Below are positions 6,816-16,202 of a stretch of DNA of 64,000 nt, in pieces. The translations under genes were made by a program, and so were the position numbers. Source of the DNA: Olsenella_K sp050953285 (GTDB lineage Bacteria; Actinomycetota; Coriobacteriia; Coriobacteriales; Atopobiaceae); NCBI GenBank assembly GCA_050953285.1, contig JBMNMK010000002.1, positions 1,178,001-1,242,000 of the forward strand, in the 5' to 3' direction. The notes under the pieces are model-generated. The model did no database searches, had not been told where the DNA came from, and saw only the letters and a list, made by a program, of their open reading frames with translations. How positions within the stretch are numbered: position 1 is the stretch's first letter; the number at the start of each line of letters is the position of its first letter.

Positions 6816-9800
6816 CTAACGATCAACAACCGTGCCAAATGATGGCGTAATAGGTCTGTTGATTCTACACAGAATCTCTTGAGGAAGTGAAGACAATGCC
6901 CAGGCGGAAAACTCACTGAAATCATTACGCGCGCGCTCCCCCTCCAAATAGCGGATAGAGCCTCCCAGCTCCACACGCTCTGGTCGCTCACTCATCTGAA
7001 TACGGCGAGAAGAGCCATAGCCCCGCGTAGCCAGCAGACCCAGCTCCCTGAAGATGGACACACCACAGGAGACCGATCGCTCATCCAGACGAGACATGGG
7101 GTCAATCTCCAGTGCAGCCTGTGCAATATCGGCGTTGGTCATGCAGATGAGCTGCTCGTCTTCTCCCTCCTCACACATACCCCGCTGGCGCGCAAGGGTC
7201 ATGAGCGTCCGATACAGCGTCACCAGCTCTTCTCTGGAAGGTGCAGAAGACGATAAGAGCCTCTCGTTGATACGTGCATCGCGGGAGCCAAACATGAGCC
7301 ACACACGTGCATCCTTGCCATCTCTTCCCGCACGGCCGCTCATCTGGTTGAACTCAACCGTGCCCATGGGCATGTGGTAGAGCACCACATTTCTGATGTC
7401 AGGCAGGTTGACACCCTCACCAAAGGCGCTGGTAGAGATGATGCAGCACAGCTCACCAGAGCGGAATGCCTCCTCAACGCGCTTGCGGTCTTTTCTCGTG
7501 AGGCCAGCGTTGTAAAACCCGATGTATGCCGCAAGATCTGGTATGGCATGCCGAAGCGTCCTGGCAAGCGTGACCGATTGCTCACGTGAATTCACGTAGA
7601 CAATGGTCTTTTGCCCCGTCGCCACCAGTGAGATGAGCGCCAGCTCACGGTCTCTGAGCTCACGGTGATCTTCCAGCAGAAGATTGCTCCTCACGCTCTG
7701 ATCTATCACCACGGCATCGCGCTGGATGTGGAACAGGTGACAGATGGTCGTCGCCACCGGCGTGGACGCTGTGGCGCTCACCGCCAAGACGCACGGGTTG
7801 TTGAGCCGTGAGAGGGCCTCAGGCATTTCGTTATAGGCACTTCTGTTGGAAGCGCCGGCATGATGTGCCTCATCTATCACGACAAACCCAACCTGACCTG
7901 CGCTAAAGCGCTTGGCGTGAATGGTGAGAAACTCAGGCGTGGTCAATATGATGTCAGTCTCACCAGCAGCAAGACCGCCAAAGACCTCGTCACGCTCATC
8001 TGAGGAGGTCTCACCGGTGAGCACCCGCACCCGCACGCCTAGTGGCCCAAGCTCTTCTCTCAGGTGAAAGGCCTGGTCATTCACCAGTGCGCGCAAAGGA
8101 TAGACAAAGATGGATGAGCGATGCTTGAGGAGCGCCTCTCTCGCCGCATGTACGTGGAAGATGAGCGATTTTCCTCGGCCCGTTGCCATCACACACAGCG
8201 TCGATATGCCCTGCTCAAGCTGAGTGAGCGCGCGAGCCTGCGCAGGCAAGAAATCGTGGTCACCAATAAACTGTGTGCGCAGACGATCTGTCAGTGCAGC
8301 TTCATCCAAGGCCTCAAGCTCTTGTCGCCTGGCAAGACATGCCCCAGCATCATAGTTGGGATCACGTGCCGGCTCTTTTCTCATGACCTGCATATTCACG
8401 CCAAAAGCTCTGCCGTCACGGCCGCCAGTCACCTCTCTGACATGCGCCTCATAGACAACGCCAGCGTCAATCAGAGGCGACAAGGCAGCACCAATCTGGC
8501 GGCGCACATAGCCCACGCGCACGCCGCGCGCACTCATGAGCGCCACCGCAGAGGCATCATGCACATTGTTCTTCTCGTGCACTAAGCGCAAGACATCACC
8601 TGCTACCAGCTGTGATACCACCGCTTGGCGGCCATCAAAGCTCACACCGACCGCCTTGGTAAAGAAACTGGTAGCCTCGGCAATGCCGGCAAATTCATCG
8701 CGCGATAAGACCTCGTCAGCGCGGGATATGAGCTCATCAGCAAGGGTTGGCTCTGCGCCGGCGTGGGTATCATCTGCCTCATCTGCATCCGGCAGACGAT
8801 AGATGATGTCTTTGACCATAAGTTTTACTTTTGAGCGGCCCTGCCAGACCTCACACTCCGCGTCAAAGACCAGATCCACGGCCCCATCGTAGGCGTAGGC
8901 ATCTTCTATCTTGGGCGCGCGGAACATGATGGCCGGCACCGAAGAAATGCCGTCTGACGCCGTAAAGCACAGGTGATTGGAGGCGTAGCCAACCTTGGAG
9001 CGGCTCTTCATGGTCACGCCCTTAACGGCCAGGTAGGGCCTTTTGTTGCCCTGGCCAAAGGGCTGTAAGACTTCAAGCGATAAGACCGATTCTAACGTGA
9101 GGTCTTTAAGACTCACCTCTGCGGCAACCTCATCAACATCCATGAATTGCTCGGCGGGAAGCTGGTCAAGCACGTCTTCAAGCCTGTTGCGGAAGGCATC
9201 GAGGTTGGCTGCCTCAAGCGTCACGCCGACAGCCCCGGCGTGGCCGCCAAAGCGCAAGAGCAGGTCTGAGCACTGCTCGACGGCGTGGAAGAGATCCACA
9301 CTGCCCACGCTTCTGCCCGAGCCGCGCGCAATACCATCGGAGATGGTAAAGAGGATGGCGGGCACGCGGAGCCTGTTCACAATGCGGCTGGCCACGATGC
9401 CTTTCACGCCCTCATGCCAGCCTTCGCCGCCAACCACGGCCACGCGGCCGCCCGTATAGGTGGCGTCCAGCACCGCGAGCGCTTGGTCTGTCAGATCTGA
9501 CTCGATCTCCCGGCGCTCGTTGTTGATCTTCTCGAGCTCACCGGCAAGCAGGGCTGCCTCTGCAGGATCATCGGTGATCAAAAGGTCAAAGGCCACATCG
9601 GTCGTACCCATCCGCCCAGCGGCATTCAGGCGTGGAATGAGCGTAAAAGGCAAGGTATCTGCCGTAATGCTTGCCAGGTCCGCGCGCGCTATGGCCGCAA
9701 GCGCCACCAGGCCGGGGCGGCTCGTGTGCCGCAAGCATTCGATACCATCTTTCACGAGCGCTCTATTCTCGCCCTCTAACAGCATCATGTCAGAGACCGT

Positions 9801-10499
9801 ACCGAGGGTGGCCAGCTCCGTGAGATTGCGCCAATAGGTTGGCTCACCCAGGCGCGCGCCAATTTCTGAAACCATTTTGAGCGCCACACCTGCGCCGGCA
9901 AGCTCACGAGACGGGCAGTCGTCGGTGAGCTTAGGATCTGCAACCGCCACGCCTTTTGGCACCAAGTCGCCGGGCTCATGGTGATCAGTCACCACCACAT
10001 CCACGCCCTGCTCGACGAGCCACTGCACCTCATGAGCTGCGGCAATACCGTTGTCCACCGTGATGATGAGATCGGGCTTTGAGCCTTCCAGCACGCGGTC
10101 GAGCGCCTCTTTTGAAAGGCCATATCCCTCACCAAAACGGTGAGGGATATACGGATATACCGTGCCGCCAAAATGGCGCAAGCCAAGCGTCAAGAGGCAT
10201 GTTGCCGACATGCCATCCACGTCAAAATCACCAAAGACCGCGATGGTTTCGTGCGCTTTGAGCGCACGCAGCGTCCGCTCGACCGCCGCTTCCATGCCGG
10301 GTATCAGGAGTGGATCACACCATTCTTGCTCTAAAGAGGGCGATAAGAACGCGCGCGCCGCGGATACATCCTTGATACCGCGCGCCACCATCACCCGCGC
10401 CACAAGTCGAGAGACGCCGAGTTCGTGCACTAGGCGCTCTGCTGCTGCCTCATCCTGAGGCAGCACGTTCCAGCGAGGACTTGTAGCCAGACCGCTCAT
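6816..10499 (-). CDS. recJ: RecJ exonuclease - HIRAN - RecQ-like DEAH helicase fusion
   Basis: A 1227-residue protein that joins three modules usually made separately. Residues 1-570 are a complete RecJ 5'-3' single-strand exonuclease: D-F-D-V-D-G at 91-96, V-D-N-G at 148-151, D-H-H at 172-174, and a C-terminal G-G-H-A-x-A-x-G-V near 418. Residues about 612-705 resemble a HIRAN domain (G-V-S-F-D-G-R-Q, L-x-x-G-D-x-L-x-L-V, V-G-Y-V-R-R), a fold that binds DNA 3' ends in Rad5/HLTF proteins. Residues about 735-1070 are a superfamily 2 helicase: Walker A A-T-G-R-G-K-S near 772, D-E-A-H at 876-879, S-A-T at 908-910 and Q-M-S-G-R-A-G-R-D-G at 1052-1061. The last 150 residues may hold a winged helix. 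The gene starts 2 bases after secF and precedes rel. Likely work: unwinding and trimming of recombination or stalled-fork DNA. Confidence 0.92.
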   Translation of the reverse strand: MSGLATSPRWNVLPQDEAAAERLVHELGVSRLVARVMVARGIKDVSAARAFLSPSLEQEWCDPLLIPGMEAAVERTLRALKAHETIAVFGDFDVDGMSATCLLTLGLRHFGGTVYPYIPHRFGEGYGLSKEALDRVLEGSKPDLIITVDNGIAAAHEVQWLVEQGVDVVVTDHHEPGDLVPKGVAVADPKLTDDCPSRELAGAGVALKMVSEIGARLGEPTYWRNLTELATLGTVSDMMLLEGENRALVKDGIECLRHTSRPGLVALAAIARADLASITADTLPFTLIPRLNAAGRMGTTDVAFDLLITDDPAEAALLAGELEKINNERREIESDLTDQALAVLDATYTGGRVAVVGGEGWHEGVKGIVASRIVNRLRVPAILFTISDGIARGSGRSVGSVDLFHAVEQCSDLLLRFGGHAGAVGVTLEAANLDAFRNRLEDVLDQLPAEQFMDVDEVAAEVSLKDLTLESVLSLEVLQPFGQGNKRPYLAVKGVTMKSRSKVGYASNHLCFTASDGISSVPAIMFRAPKIEDAYAYDGAVDLVFDAECEVWQGRSKVKLMVKDIIYRLPDADEADDTHAGAEPTLADELISRADEVLSRDEFAGIAEATSFFTKAVGVSFDGRQAVVSQLVAGDVLRLVHEKNNVHDASAVALMSARGVRVGYVRRQIGAALSPLIDAGVVYEAHVREVTGGRDGRAFGVNMQVMRKEPARDPNYDAGACLARRQELEALDEAALTDRLRTQFIGDHDFLPAQARALTQLEQGISTLCVMATGRGKSLIFHVHAAREALLKHRSSIFVYPLRALVNDQAFHLREELGPLGVRVRVLTGETSSDERDEVFGGLAAGETDIILTTPEFLTIHAKRFSAGQVGFVVIDEAHHAGASNRSAYNEMPEALSRLNNPCVLAVSATASTPVATTICHLFHIQRDAVVIDQSVRSNLLLEDHRELRDRELALISLVATGQKTIVYVNSREQSVTLARTLRHAIPDLAAYIGFYNAGLTRKDRKRVEEAFRSGELCCIISTSAFGEGVNLPDIRNVVLYHMPMGTVEFNQMSGRAGRDGKDARVWLMFGSRDARINERLLSSSAPSREELVTLYRTLMTLARQRGMCEEGEDEQLICMTNADIAQAALEIDPMSRLDERSVSCGVSIFRELGLLATRGYGSSRRIQMSERPERVELGGSIRYLEGERARNDFSEFSAWALSSLPQEILCRINRPITPSFGTVVDR
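10338..10350 (+). repeat. Iterated 13-mer GGGCGATAAGAAC, perfect copy (T variant)
   Basis: Lies inside the recJ-helicase gene, near the 5' end of that minus-strand gene, in plus orientation. Confidence 0.75.
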
Positions 10500-10501
10500 G
10501 G

Positions 10502-11464
10502 CTACTTCGCACCTGCTGCGCTTACGGTATCAACCTTGTGGCTTCCGCCAAATTTGGCTTCCAGCTTGGCCCACTTGGGCTCATGCGTCTTCCACGTAGC
10601 CAGGATGGGTGAGGCTACCGCAAAGGAAGAATAGGTGCCCAAGAGCTCGCCGATCACGATAGCAAACGCAAAGCCTTTGAGCGTCTCTCCACCAATGAGC
10701 AGCATCACGATGACCGGCACAATGGTGGTGAGCGTCGTGTTGATGGAGCGCACGAACACCTCGTTGATAGAGAAGTTGCAGATCTGATAGTAGGTGTTAT
10801 GCACACCGTCTTTGAGCTGCTTGGCATTCTCATTGGTGCGGTTGAACTCCACCACGGTGTCGTAGAGGGAATAGCCCATGATAGTCAGCAGCGCCGCCAC
10901 CACGTTAGGCGTGATGGGGATCTGTGTGATGGCATACACGCCTACCGTGATGATGAGGTCGTGGATAAGGGCGATAACAGCCGCAATGGACATTTTGAAC
11001 TCATAGCGGATGGTGACATAGGCAATGATGGCAGCAATTGCCACAAAGAATGCCACCAGAGAAGAGCGCGTGATGTCTTGTCCCCAGTCAGGACCGATGG
11101 TGGTGACCGTGTAGTTATCCGACGTTAAGCCCAGCGCCTCTGCAACGTCTGCGGCATGCTGCGTAGCCACGGTAGGATCGGTGGTATCCGAGCGCACCAA
11201 GAAGCCTGCATCGCCGTTTGACAGCGTGGTTTGCACGGTAGGATCTTGCTCGCCCGCATCGATGAGTGCTGAGCGCATCTGCTCAATGGTGATAGAGCCG
11301 GTGTTATTGAAATCAATCTGCGTGCCGCCTCTAAACTCAATACCCAGCACCAGGCCGCGTGCAAAAAGTGCCACCAAGGCCACCACAACCAAGCATCCGG
11401 AGATGATGAAGAACTGCTTGCGATGTGCCATAAACTGAATCTCATGGGAGAAGTGACTACGCAT
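10502..11464 (-). CDS. secF: Protein translocase subunit SecF
   Basis: A 320-residue membrane protein that pairs with SecD to drive late steps of Sec export using the proton gradient. Seen: a first membrane helix near residue 20, the short periplasmic G-I-E-F-R-G-G-T-Q-I-D-F motif, and five C-terminal helices with the family blocks I-A-A-I-I-A-Y and M-G-Y-S-L-Y-D-T-V-V-E-F-N-R-T-N-E. The open frame extends 10 codons further up, but the ATG at 11464 has a GGGGGG tract before it and overlaps the secD stop by 8 bases, the usual secDF arrangement. Confidence 0.97.
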   Translation of the reverse strand: MRSHFSHEIQFMAHRKQFFIISGCLVVVALVALFARGLVLGIEFRGGTQIDFNNTGSITIEQMRSALIDAGEQDPTVQTTLSNGDAGFLVRSDTTDPTVATQHAADVAEALGLTSDNYTVTTIGPDWGQDITRSSLVAFFVAIAAIIAYVTIRYEFKMSIAAVIALIHDLIITVGVYAITQIPITPNVVAALLTIMGYSLYDTVVEFNRTNENAKQLKDGVHNTYYQICNFSINEVFVRSINTTLTTIVPVIVMLLIGGETLKGFAFAIVIGELLGTYSSFAVASPILATWKTHEPKWAKLEAKFGGSHKVDTVSAAGAK

Positions 11465-12956
11465 GCTGAGCACCCCCCTTCTGAGCTGCAGCATGTGCGG
11501 CTGCAGATTTCTTTTCTGCCTCTTTCAGATCTCCTGCTACGCCCCAAAATCCTGGGTGCTTCTCAATAGCGTGGAGCGCAAGCAGCTTCAACAGTGGTGC
11601 CTTGAAGCAGAACATGGTCACAATGTCACACACAACGCCCAAAGCAAGCGTCAGACCAAAGCCCTTCACCGGACCTATAGCCACAAAGAAGAGCGCAAGT
11701 GCCGTCACCAGCGTCACAACATCTGCATCCAGCGAGGTTGCTATACCGTGCTTTGAGCCAGAAACCGATGCATTCTTGATGCTTCTGCCCATGCGAATTT
11801 CCTCGCGGAAGCGCTCCAGCACCAAGATGGATGAATCCGCTGCAGAACCGGTGGTCAAAACCACACCGGCAAGACCCGGCAGCGTGAGAGAGAATGCGCC
11901 AAAATGTGAGAGCAGGGCAAGAATACCCAGGTAGATGACACCAAAGACCAAAAGTGAGCCCATGGTGAGCAAACCTAAGCCCTGGTAGAACACAAACAGA
12001 TAGATGATCACCAACGCAACGCCGATGCCGATGGCAAAGATGCCCTGGTTGAGTGAGTCCTGACCCAGCGTAGGGCCAACCACGCGTGACTCGCTCATGG
12101 TGAGCGTCACGGGCAGGGAGCCAGAATCCAGCACAGTTTTCAAGCTGGTGGCCTCATCCAGCGTGAAGTTACCGGTAATAGAAACCTGGCCGTCGGTAAT
12201 CTCACTTTGCACGGCAGGAGCGGATTTCACCACGCCGTCCAAAACGATAGCAATGCGACCATTGGTGGGCGCGAGCTCCTTGGTGACCTCGGCAAATTTT
12301 TCCTTGCCCTCGTCATTGAAGGAGATATTGACTGCATAGTAGCCCGTCGACGCATTGGAGGACTGGCCAACAGAGGTGGTATTGATGGTAGAACCATCTA
12401 AAAACGCCGTATAGGTGCCCTCTTTGAGTGCAACATCTTCCGTGCCTGCGTTGAGTTTAGCCAACGCGTCAGCATCACCAATATCGTCCAGGCGGACAAA
12501 CTCAAGGTGTCCCGTCTGACCAATGGCAGCAACTGTTGACTCCGCATCGGTTGCACCCGGGATCTGCACCAGGATGGAGTTGGTGCCTTGCTGCTGGACG
12601 CTGGCCTCATTGGCACCCAAAGAGTTCACACGCTGCTGCACAATCTGCGTTGCCGTCTGCATGTCTTCAGAGGTGGGCTGAGAACCATCGGTCTTGCTGG
12701 CGCTCATGATGACCGATACGCCACCTTCAATGTCTAAGCCTCGCGTGATCTTCTCGCCCAAAGGCGTAAAGCCAACCACGCAGACACAAAGTGCCACCAG
12801 AAGCACAAAAAGGGTGGAAAGATAGCGTCTTTTATCTCGGGAAACACGCTTCTTGGGCTTTTTTGCCGCACCAGCTTTGTGCGAAGCCTTGCTCTCACCA
12901 GAAGCTCGCCAGCGGTCAATACCGCTCAACTCTTCCGCCTCTTGCTTTTTTGACAT
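11457..12956 (-). CDS. secD: Protein translocase subunit SecD
   Basis: A 499-residue partner of SecF. A charged N-terminal tail of about 45 residues comes before the first helix, then G-L-D-I-E-G-G-V-S, a large external domain (about 90-300), and five helices with D-S-S-I-L-V-L-E-R-F-R-E-E near 400. The lysine-rich tail is longer than in E. coli SecD. The ATG at 12956 has AAGGA 9-13 bases upstream; a longer frame to 13001 has no such site. It is the first gene of a five-gene operon. No yajC lies next to it. Confidence 0.96.
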   Translation of the reverse strand: MSKKQEAEELSGIDRWRASGESKASHKAGAAKKPKKRVSRDKRRYLSTLFVLLVALCVCVVGFTPLGEKITRGLDIEGGVSVIMSASKTDGSQPTSEDMQTATQIVQQRVNSLGANEASVQQQGTNSILVQIPGATDAESTVAAIGQTGHLEFVRLDDIGDADALAKLNAGTEDVALKEGTYTAFLDGSTINTTSVGQSSNASTGYYAVNISFNDEGKEKFAEVTKELAPTNGRIAIVLDGVVKSAPAVQSEITDGQVSITGNFTLDEATSLKTVLDSGSLPVTLTMSESRVVGPTLGQDSLNQGIFAIGIGVALVIIYLFVFYQGLGLLTMGSLLVFGVIYLGILALLSHFGAFSLTLPGLAGVVLTTGSAADSSILVLERFREEIRMGRSIKNASVSGSKHGIATSLDADVVTLVTALALFFVAIGPVKGFGLTLALGVVCDIVTMFCFKAPLLKLLALHAIEKHPGFWGVAGDLKEAEKKSAAAHAAAQKGGAQHA

Positions 12957-13090
12957 AACTCTCGTCCTTGCAATCGTAGTGGCACTGCCGCGCCTGTTCA
13001 CAACTATTTAAGTATATGTATTGCCGCGCCTAAGGTGCTAAAAAACTGAGCGATGATTCATACATCTTTGATAGTGCGGCGCTGAGCCTC

Positions 13091-14242
13091 TTAGTAATCT
13101 TCTGCCGCAGGCAGATCCATCCAATCTCTCACGAACGCTCCATAGCGACCAGCAATGATCTCTTCTCGCGCACGGCGCATAAGATCGAGCAGGAAGTAGA
13201 GATTGTGGAGCGAAAGCAGGATAGACGCCAGCATCTCATGCTGTTTTACCAGGTGATGGATGTAGGCACGCGTATAGCCTTGGGTACACGCCGGGCATCC
13301 GCAGCCCTCATCCAAGGTGCCGTGATCGTGTGTAAAGCGGGCATTCTTGAGGTTTAACCTGCCCTCTTTTGAAAAAGCTGTCCCCATACGCGCCGTGCGC
13401 GTGGGCAGCACGCAGTCAAACATATCCACACCATATGAGACGGCACGCACGAGCGTGGTGGGATTGCCCACACCCATGAGATAGCGCGGCTTGTGCTTGG
13501 GCATGTAGTCAAGTGCCAAGGGAGCCAAGCTCTCAAACATGGTATCGTGATCTTCTCCCACCGAATAGCCACCGATGCCGTAGCCAGGAAAATCTCCCAC
13601 GGACTCCAGGTGTGCCAAGCTCCTTCTTCTGAGATCTAAATCCATCCCACCTTGCACGATGCCAAAAAGCGCCTGGTCTTTGCGCGTATGAGCAGCATAG
13701 CAGCGCTCTGCCCACCTGCTTGAGAACTCAACCGCACGCTCCACAAAAGGACGGGGTGACGGATAGCCCGGACATTGATCGAGCTGCATCACAATGTCTG
13801 CGCCCAGATCCTCTGCAATCTGCATATTACGCTCGGGCGACCAGGTCACATATGCCCCGTCGTAATCCACGGTTCTAAATGTCACGCCGTCCATGGTGAG
13901 CTTCACGTTCTCTGCGTGCGAGAAGACCTGGAAGCCGCCAGAGTCAGTGAGGATGGGACCATCCCAGCGCATGAACTCATGCAGGCCACCCATCTCTTTG
14001 ACCAACGCCTCACCGGGGCGCTGGCTCAAGTGATAGGTGTTTGCCAGGATGATCTTGGCGCCAATCTCGTGGAGGTCGCGCGGAAGTATGCCTTTGACCG
14101 TAGCTTTTGTCCCTACCGGCATAAAGATCGGCGTGGGAATGTCACCGTGTGGCGTATGCAAAATGCCCGCACGTGCGCCCGTTTCTGGGTCTTCAGCCAC
14201 AATGTCGTAGCCAAACCACGCCGCCTCTTGATCCTTGTCCAC
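13091..14242 (-). CDS. tgt: Queuine/preQ1 tRNA-guanine transglycosylase
   Basis: A 383-residue full-length Tgt that swaps guanine-34 in GUN-anticodon tRNAs (Tyr, His, Asn, Asp) for the queuosine precursor preQ1. Catalytic and binding motifs: L-T-D-S-G-G-F-Q-V-F near residue 99 (base-binding Asp), G-I-G-G-Y-S-V-G near 224, V-D-M-F-D-C-V-L-P-T-R near 273 (nucleophile Asp), and the zinc site C-G-C-P-A-C with a later H near 310-340. The start is GTG with AAGGAGG 5 bases upstream. It is separated from secD (134 bases) and from ptsH by a terminator. queA and queH, the enzymes for later queuosine steps, lie 2-5 kb away in separate units. Confidence 0.97.
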   Translation of the reverse strand: MDKDQEAAWFGYDIVAEDPETGARAGILHTPHGDIPTPIFMPVGTKATVKGILPRDLHEIGAKIILANTYHLSQRPGEALVKEMGGLHEFMRWDGPILTDSGGFQVFSHAENVKLTMDGVTFRTVDYDGAYVTWSPERNMQIAEDLGADIVMQLDQCPGYPSPRPFVERAVEFSSRWAERCYAAHTRKDQALFGIVQGGMDLDLRRRSLAHLESVGDFPGYGIGGYSVGEDHDTMFESLAPLALDYMPKHKPRYLMGVGNPTTLVRAVSYGVDMFDCVLPTRTARMGTAFSKEGRLNLKNARFTHDHGTLDEGCGCPACTQGYTRAYIHHLVKQHEMLASILLSLHNLYFLLDLMRRAREEIIAGRYGAFVRDWMDLPAAEDY

Positions 14243-14265
14243 TATGCCTCCTTATATGGCTAATT

Positions 14266-14292
14266 AAAAACCCGACGCAAAGGCGCCGGGTT
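14266..14292 (-). terminator. Terminator of ptsH
   Basis: The minus strand reads AACCCGGCGCC-TTT-GCGTCGGGTT and then TTTAATTA. It ends the ptsH transcript just before the tgt ribosome-binding site. Confidence 0.85.
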
Positions 14293-14320
14293 CTAAGTGC
14301 GCACGACCTTGTTTTAATAG

Positions 14321-14593
14321 CTACTCGCCAAAGCCGCCATCAATCAGGGCGATAAGTGCATCAAGCGCCTGCTGCTCATCAGGACCATCACAAGCAACCT
14401 CAACCTTGGTGCCAGAGCCCATGCCTGCTGCCAGGATCATCATGATGGATTTTGCGTTGACAGGAGCGGTGTCCTTGTCCACATCCTTGATGGTGACAGA
14501 GGACTGATATTTCTTTGCCTCAGTCACAAAGACAGAAGCGGGACGAGCATGAAGACCAGTGGCGTTGACAATCGTTGTCTGCTTAGAAACCAT
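14321..14593 (-). CDS. ptsH: PTS phosphocarrier protein HPr
   Basis: A 90-residue HPr. The phosphorylated His lies in G-L-H-A-R-P-A (residues 13-19), and the regulatory Ser of Gram-positive HPr is in K-S-I-M-M-I-L near 47. HPr carries phosphate from enzyme I to the sugar-specific IIA domains; Ser-HPr is the co-repressor of CcpA in relatives. The minus-strand GGAGAACC before the ATG is the ribosome site. It is monocistronic with its own promoter and terminator; enzyme I is not in this window. A stand-alone EIIA lies at 17535-18086. Confidence 0.97.
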   Translation of the reverse strand: MVSKQTTIVNATGLHARPASVFVTEAKKYQSSVTIKDVDKDTAPVNAKSIMMILAAGMGSGTKVEVACDGPDEQQALDALIALIDGGFGE

Positions 14594-14896
14594 GATGGTT
14601 CTCCTTCATCTTCTTGTACCCTCACATGGGTTGCACCCATGAGCTACCCTGCGTACTACAACATATTAAACGAACCGACGGCATTGTACACAAGTAAGTT
14701 CGTTCTGTTGCAGGTTACAGAAATCATACAACATAATATCAAATCTATGAACGGTATCTATCCTCTGGCATACGGCTTCGTAATGTCCGATGCCATATGC
14801 AGGAAGATTGAAAGTTCTTCTCCGCTCCCTCCGCTTGTTTCTCAAGATGGGTAGCTTCATACTGAAAGCTCAGTTTTTTCACGAAAGGGGTCGGCT
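14594..14896. other. Intergenic region between divergent ptsH and the coiled-coil gene
   Basis: It holds the ptsH promoter (14665-14693), and in the ptsH leader a perfect hairpin CATGGGT-TGC-ACCCATG (14625-14641). The rest, about 14700-14880, is AT-richer and holds nothing I can name beyond the ribosome site GAAAGGGG at 14883-14890 for the rightward gene. Confidence 0.6.
14665..14693 (-). promoter_or_regulatory. Promoter of ptsH
   Basis: TTGTGT (14693-14688), a 17-base spacer and TTTAAT (14670-14665). It gives a leader of about 65 nt containing the hairpin at 14625-14641. Confidence 0.6.
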
Positions 14897-16153
14897 GTGG
14901 CGATGGGCAAAAAGCACAGGTCTCAAGACGCAAGTGCGGAACAAAAGCAGGAGAAGTCCAAGAAAGCCGCAGCTCGTATGCCTCATGACCAGGCCAAGAC
15001 AGCCGGCCGGCGCGCTAAAGGGGACAACAACCTTTCCATCACCGGCGGTTTTGCGGCGTTCAAGAGCGTACGAAAAGCCAACAAGAGCCTGGCTACGGCC
15101 ACGCAAGATCTCCGCCGGCTCAAGGACATGCTTTCTTCTGACAAAGAACTTCTCGCCCACCGAGAGCAGGTCGAGGCGGACTTTCCCAAGATTGTGGCAG
15201 CTCAAGAGGCGGAGATGAAGACAGCTTCGGCAGATGAGCGACGCATGGGTGAGAGAATCGAGACCTTGTCGGCTGAGCTGGGCGAGAAAAAAGCGCAGCT
15301 CGAAGAGCTCAAGGCAGACCACGAGCGCACCCTGCGGCCGTTTAGGAACCTGATGGACTCTTCACGCGGGCGTGCGGATGATGCTGCCCGCAAGCTGGCA
15401 GATGCCAAGCGCGCGCTCAAGCTGGCGGAGAATAAGCTGAACGATGAGACCAAGAGGCGTGACCAGCGGATTCAAGCGGCCCATCGGGATGTGGACAATG
15501 CCAAGGAGCGCCTGCGCAAGGTTGAAGCGGAGCTTGACCTGCTGAAAAAAGATCCCCAGGCACTGCCCGGGGCGCTTGAGCAGACCGAGGATGAGCGCAA
15601 ACTGGAGATCTCTCATATTGAATCCGCACAGGCAGACGTGACGCGCATCTCCAAGGATTGCGCGGCCATGGTAGATGCCGCCCAGACTGAGCTGGTGTCT
15701 CGCCAGCAGCAGTGCGACGCGGCCGAGCGTGAGGCAGCTAACACCAAGAGCGAGGCAACCTCTAAGAAAGAGGAGTATGAGCGGCTCTACAAGCAGGCAA
15801 CTCAGGAAGAAAAGCAGCTTGAAGACCAGATAAAGGCCAACGAAGAGGCCTCAAAAGAGGCCAAGAAGTCCAAGGATGCGGCGACCAAGCGCAAAGAAGC
15901 CGCCAAGAAGATCTTGGACGAGGCACATGAGATCCACGAGAATCCTGCCACCACGCAGGGTCTCAAAGAGCGCATTGCCCATGAGGAGCAAGATGTTGCT
16001 GCCAAGCAGGCAGAGGTCGCCGAGCTCAGGCGGCGCGCCGAAGACATCAAGCGGCGCACGCGCACGTCGCGCATCGTGGTGATCCTCATATGCGTGGCCG
16101 CCCTTGCCGCCGTGCTGGCGCTGGCCTTTTTCCTCACACGCGGAGGATTTTAG
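14897..16153 (+). CDS. Tail-anchored coiled-coil protein of unknown function
   Basis: A 418-residue protein I cannot assign to a family. The N-terminal 60 residues are basic and probably disordered. Residues about 65-385 are almost continuous coiled coil, rich in K, E, A and Q with heptad spacing and no glycine-rich breaks. A single hydrophobic helix of about 22 residues (I-V-V-I-L-I-C-V...L-A-F-F-L) at 393-414 is followed by only a few residues. This predicts a long cytoplasmic rod held to the membrane by its C-terminus, as in some cell-division or envelope-spacing proteins; that role is inference. The start is GTG at 14897 or ATG at 14903, both behind GAAAGGGG. It converges with queA with a 49-base gap and no clear terminator. 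Confidence 0.8.
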   Translation: MAMGKKHRSQDASAEQKQEKSKKAAARMPHDQAKTAGRRAKGDNNLSITGGFAAFKSVRKANKSLATATQDLRRLKDMLSSDKELLAHREQVEADFPKIVAAQEAEMKTASADERRMGERIETLSAELGEKKAQLEELKADHERTLRPFRNLMDSSRGRADDAARKLADAKRALKLAENKLNDETKRRDQRIQAAHRDVDNAKERLRKVEAELDLLKKDPQALPGALEQTEDERKLEISHIESAQADVTRISKDCAAMVDAAQTELVSRQQQCDAAEREAANTKSEATSKKEEYERLYKQATQEEKQLEDQIKANEEASKEAKKSKDAATKRKEAAKKILDEAHEIHENPATTQGLKERIAHEEQDVAAKQAEVAELRRRAEDIKRRTRTSRIVVILICVAALAAVLALAFFLTRGGF

Positions 16154-16202
16154 GCGCTGGGCGCTAAGGCAGCAAGGGGCAGCTGGGAACAGCTCGGGCC
16201 AG

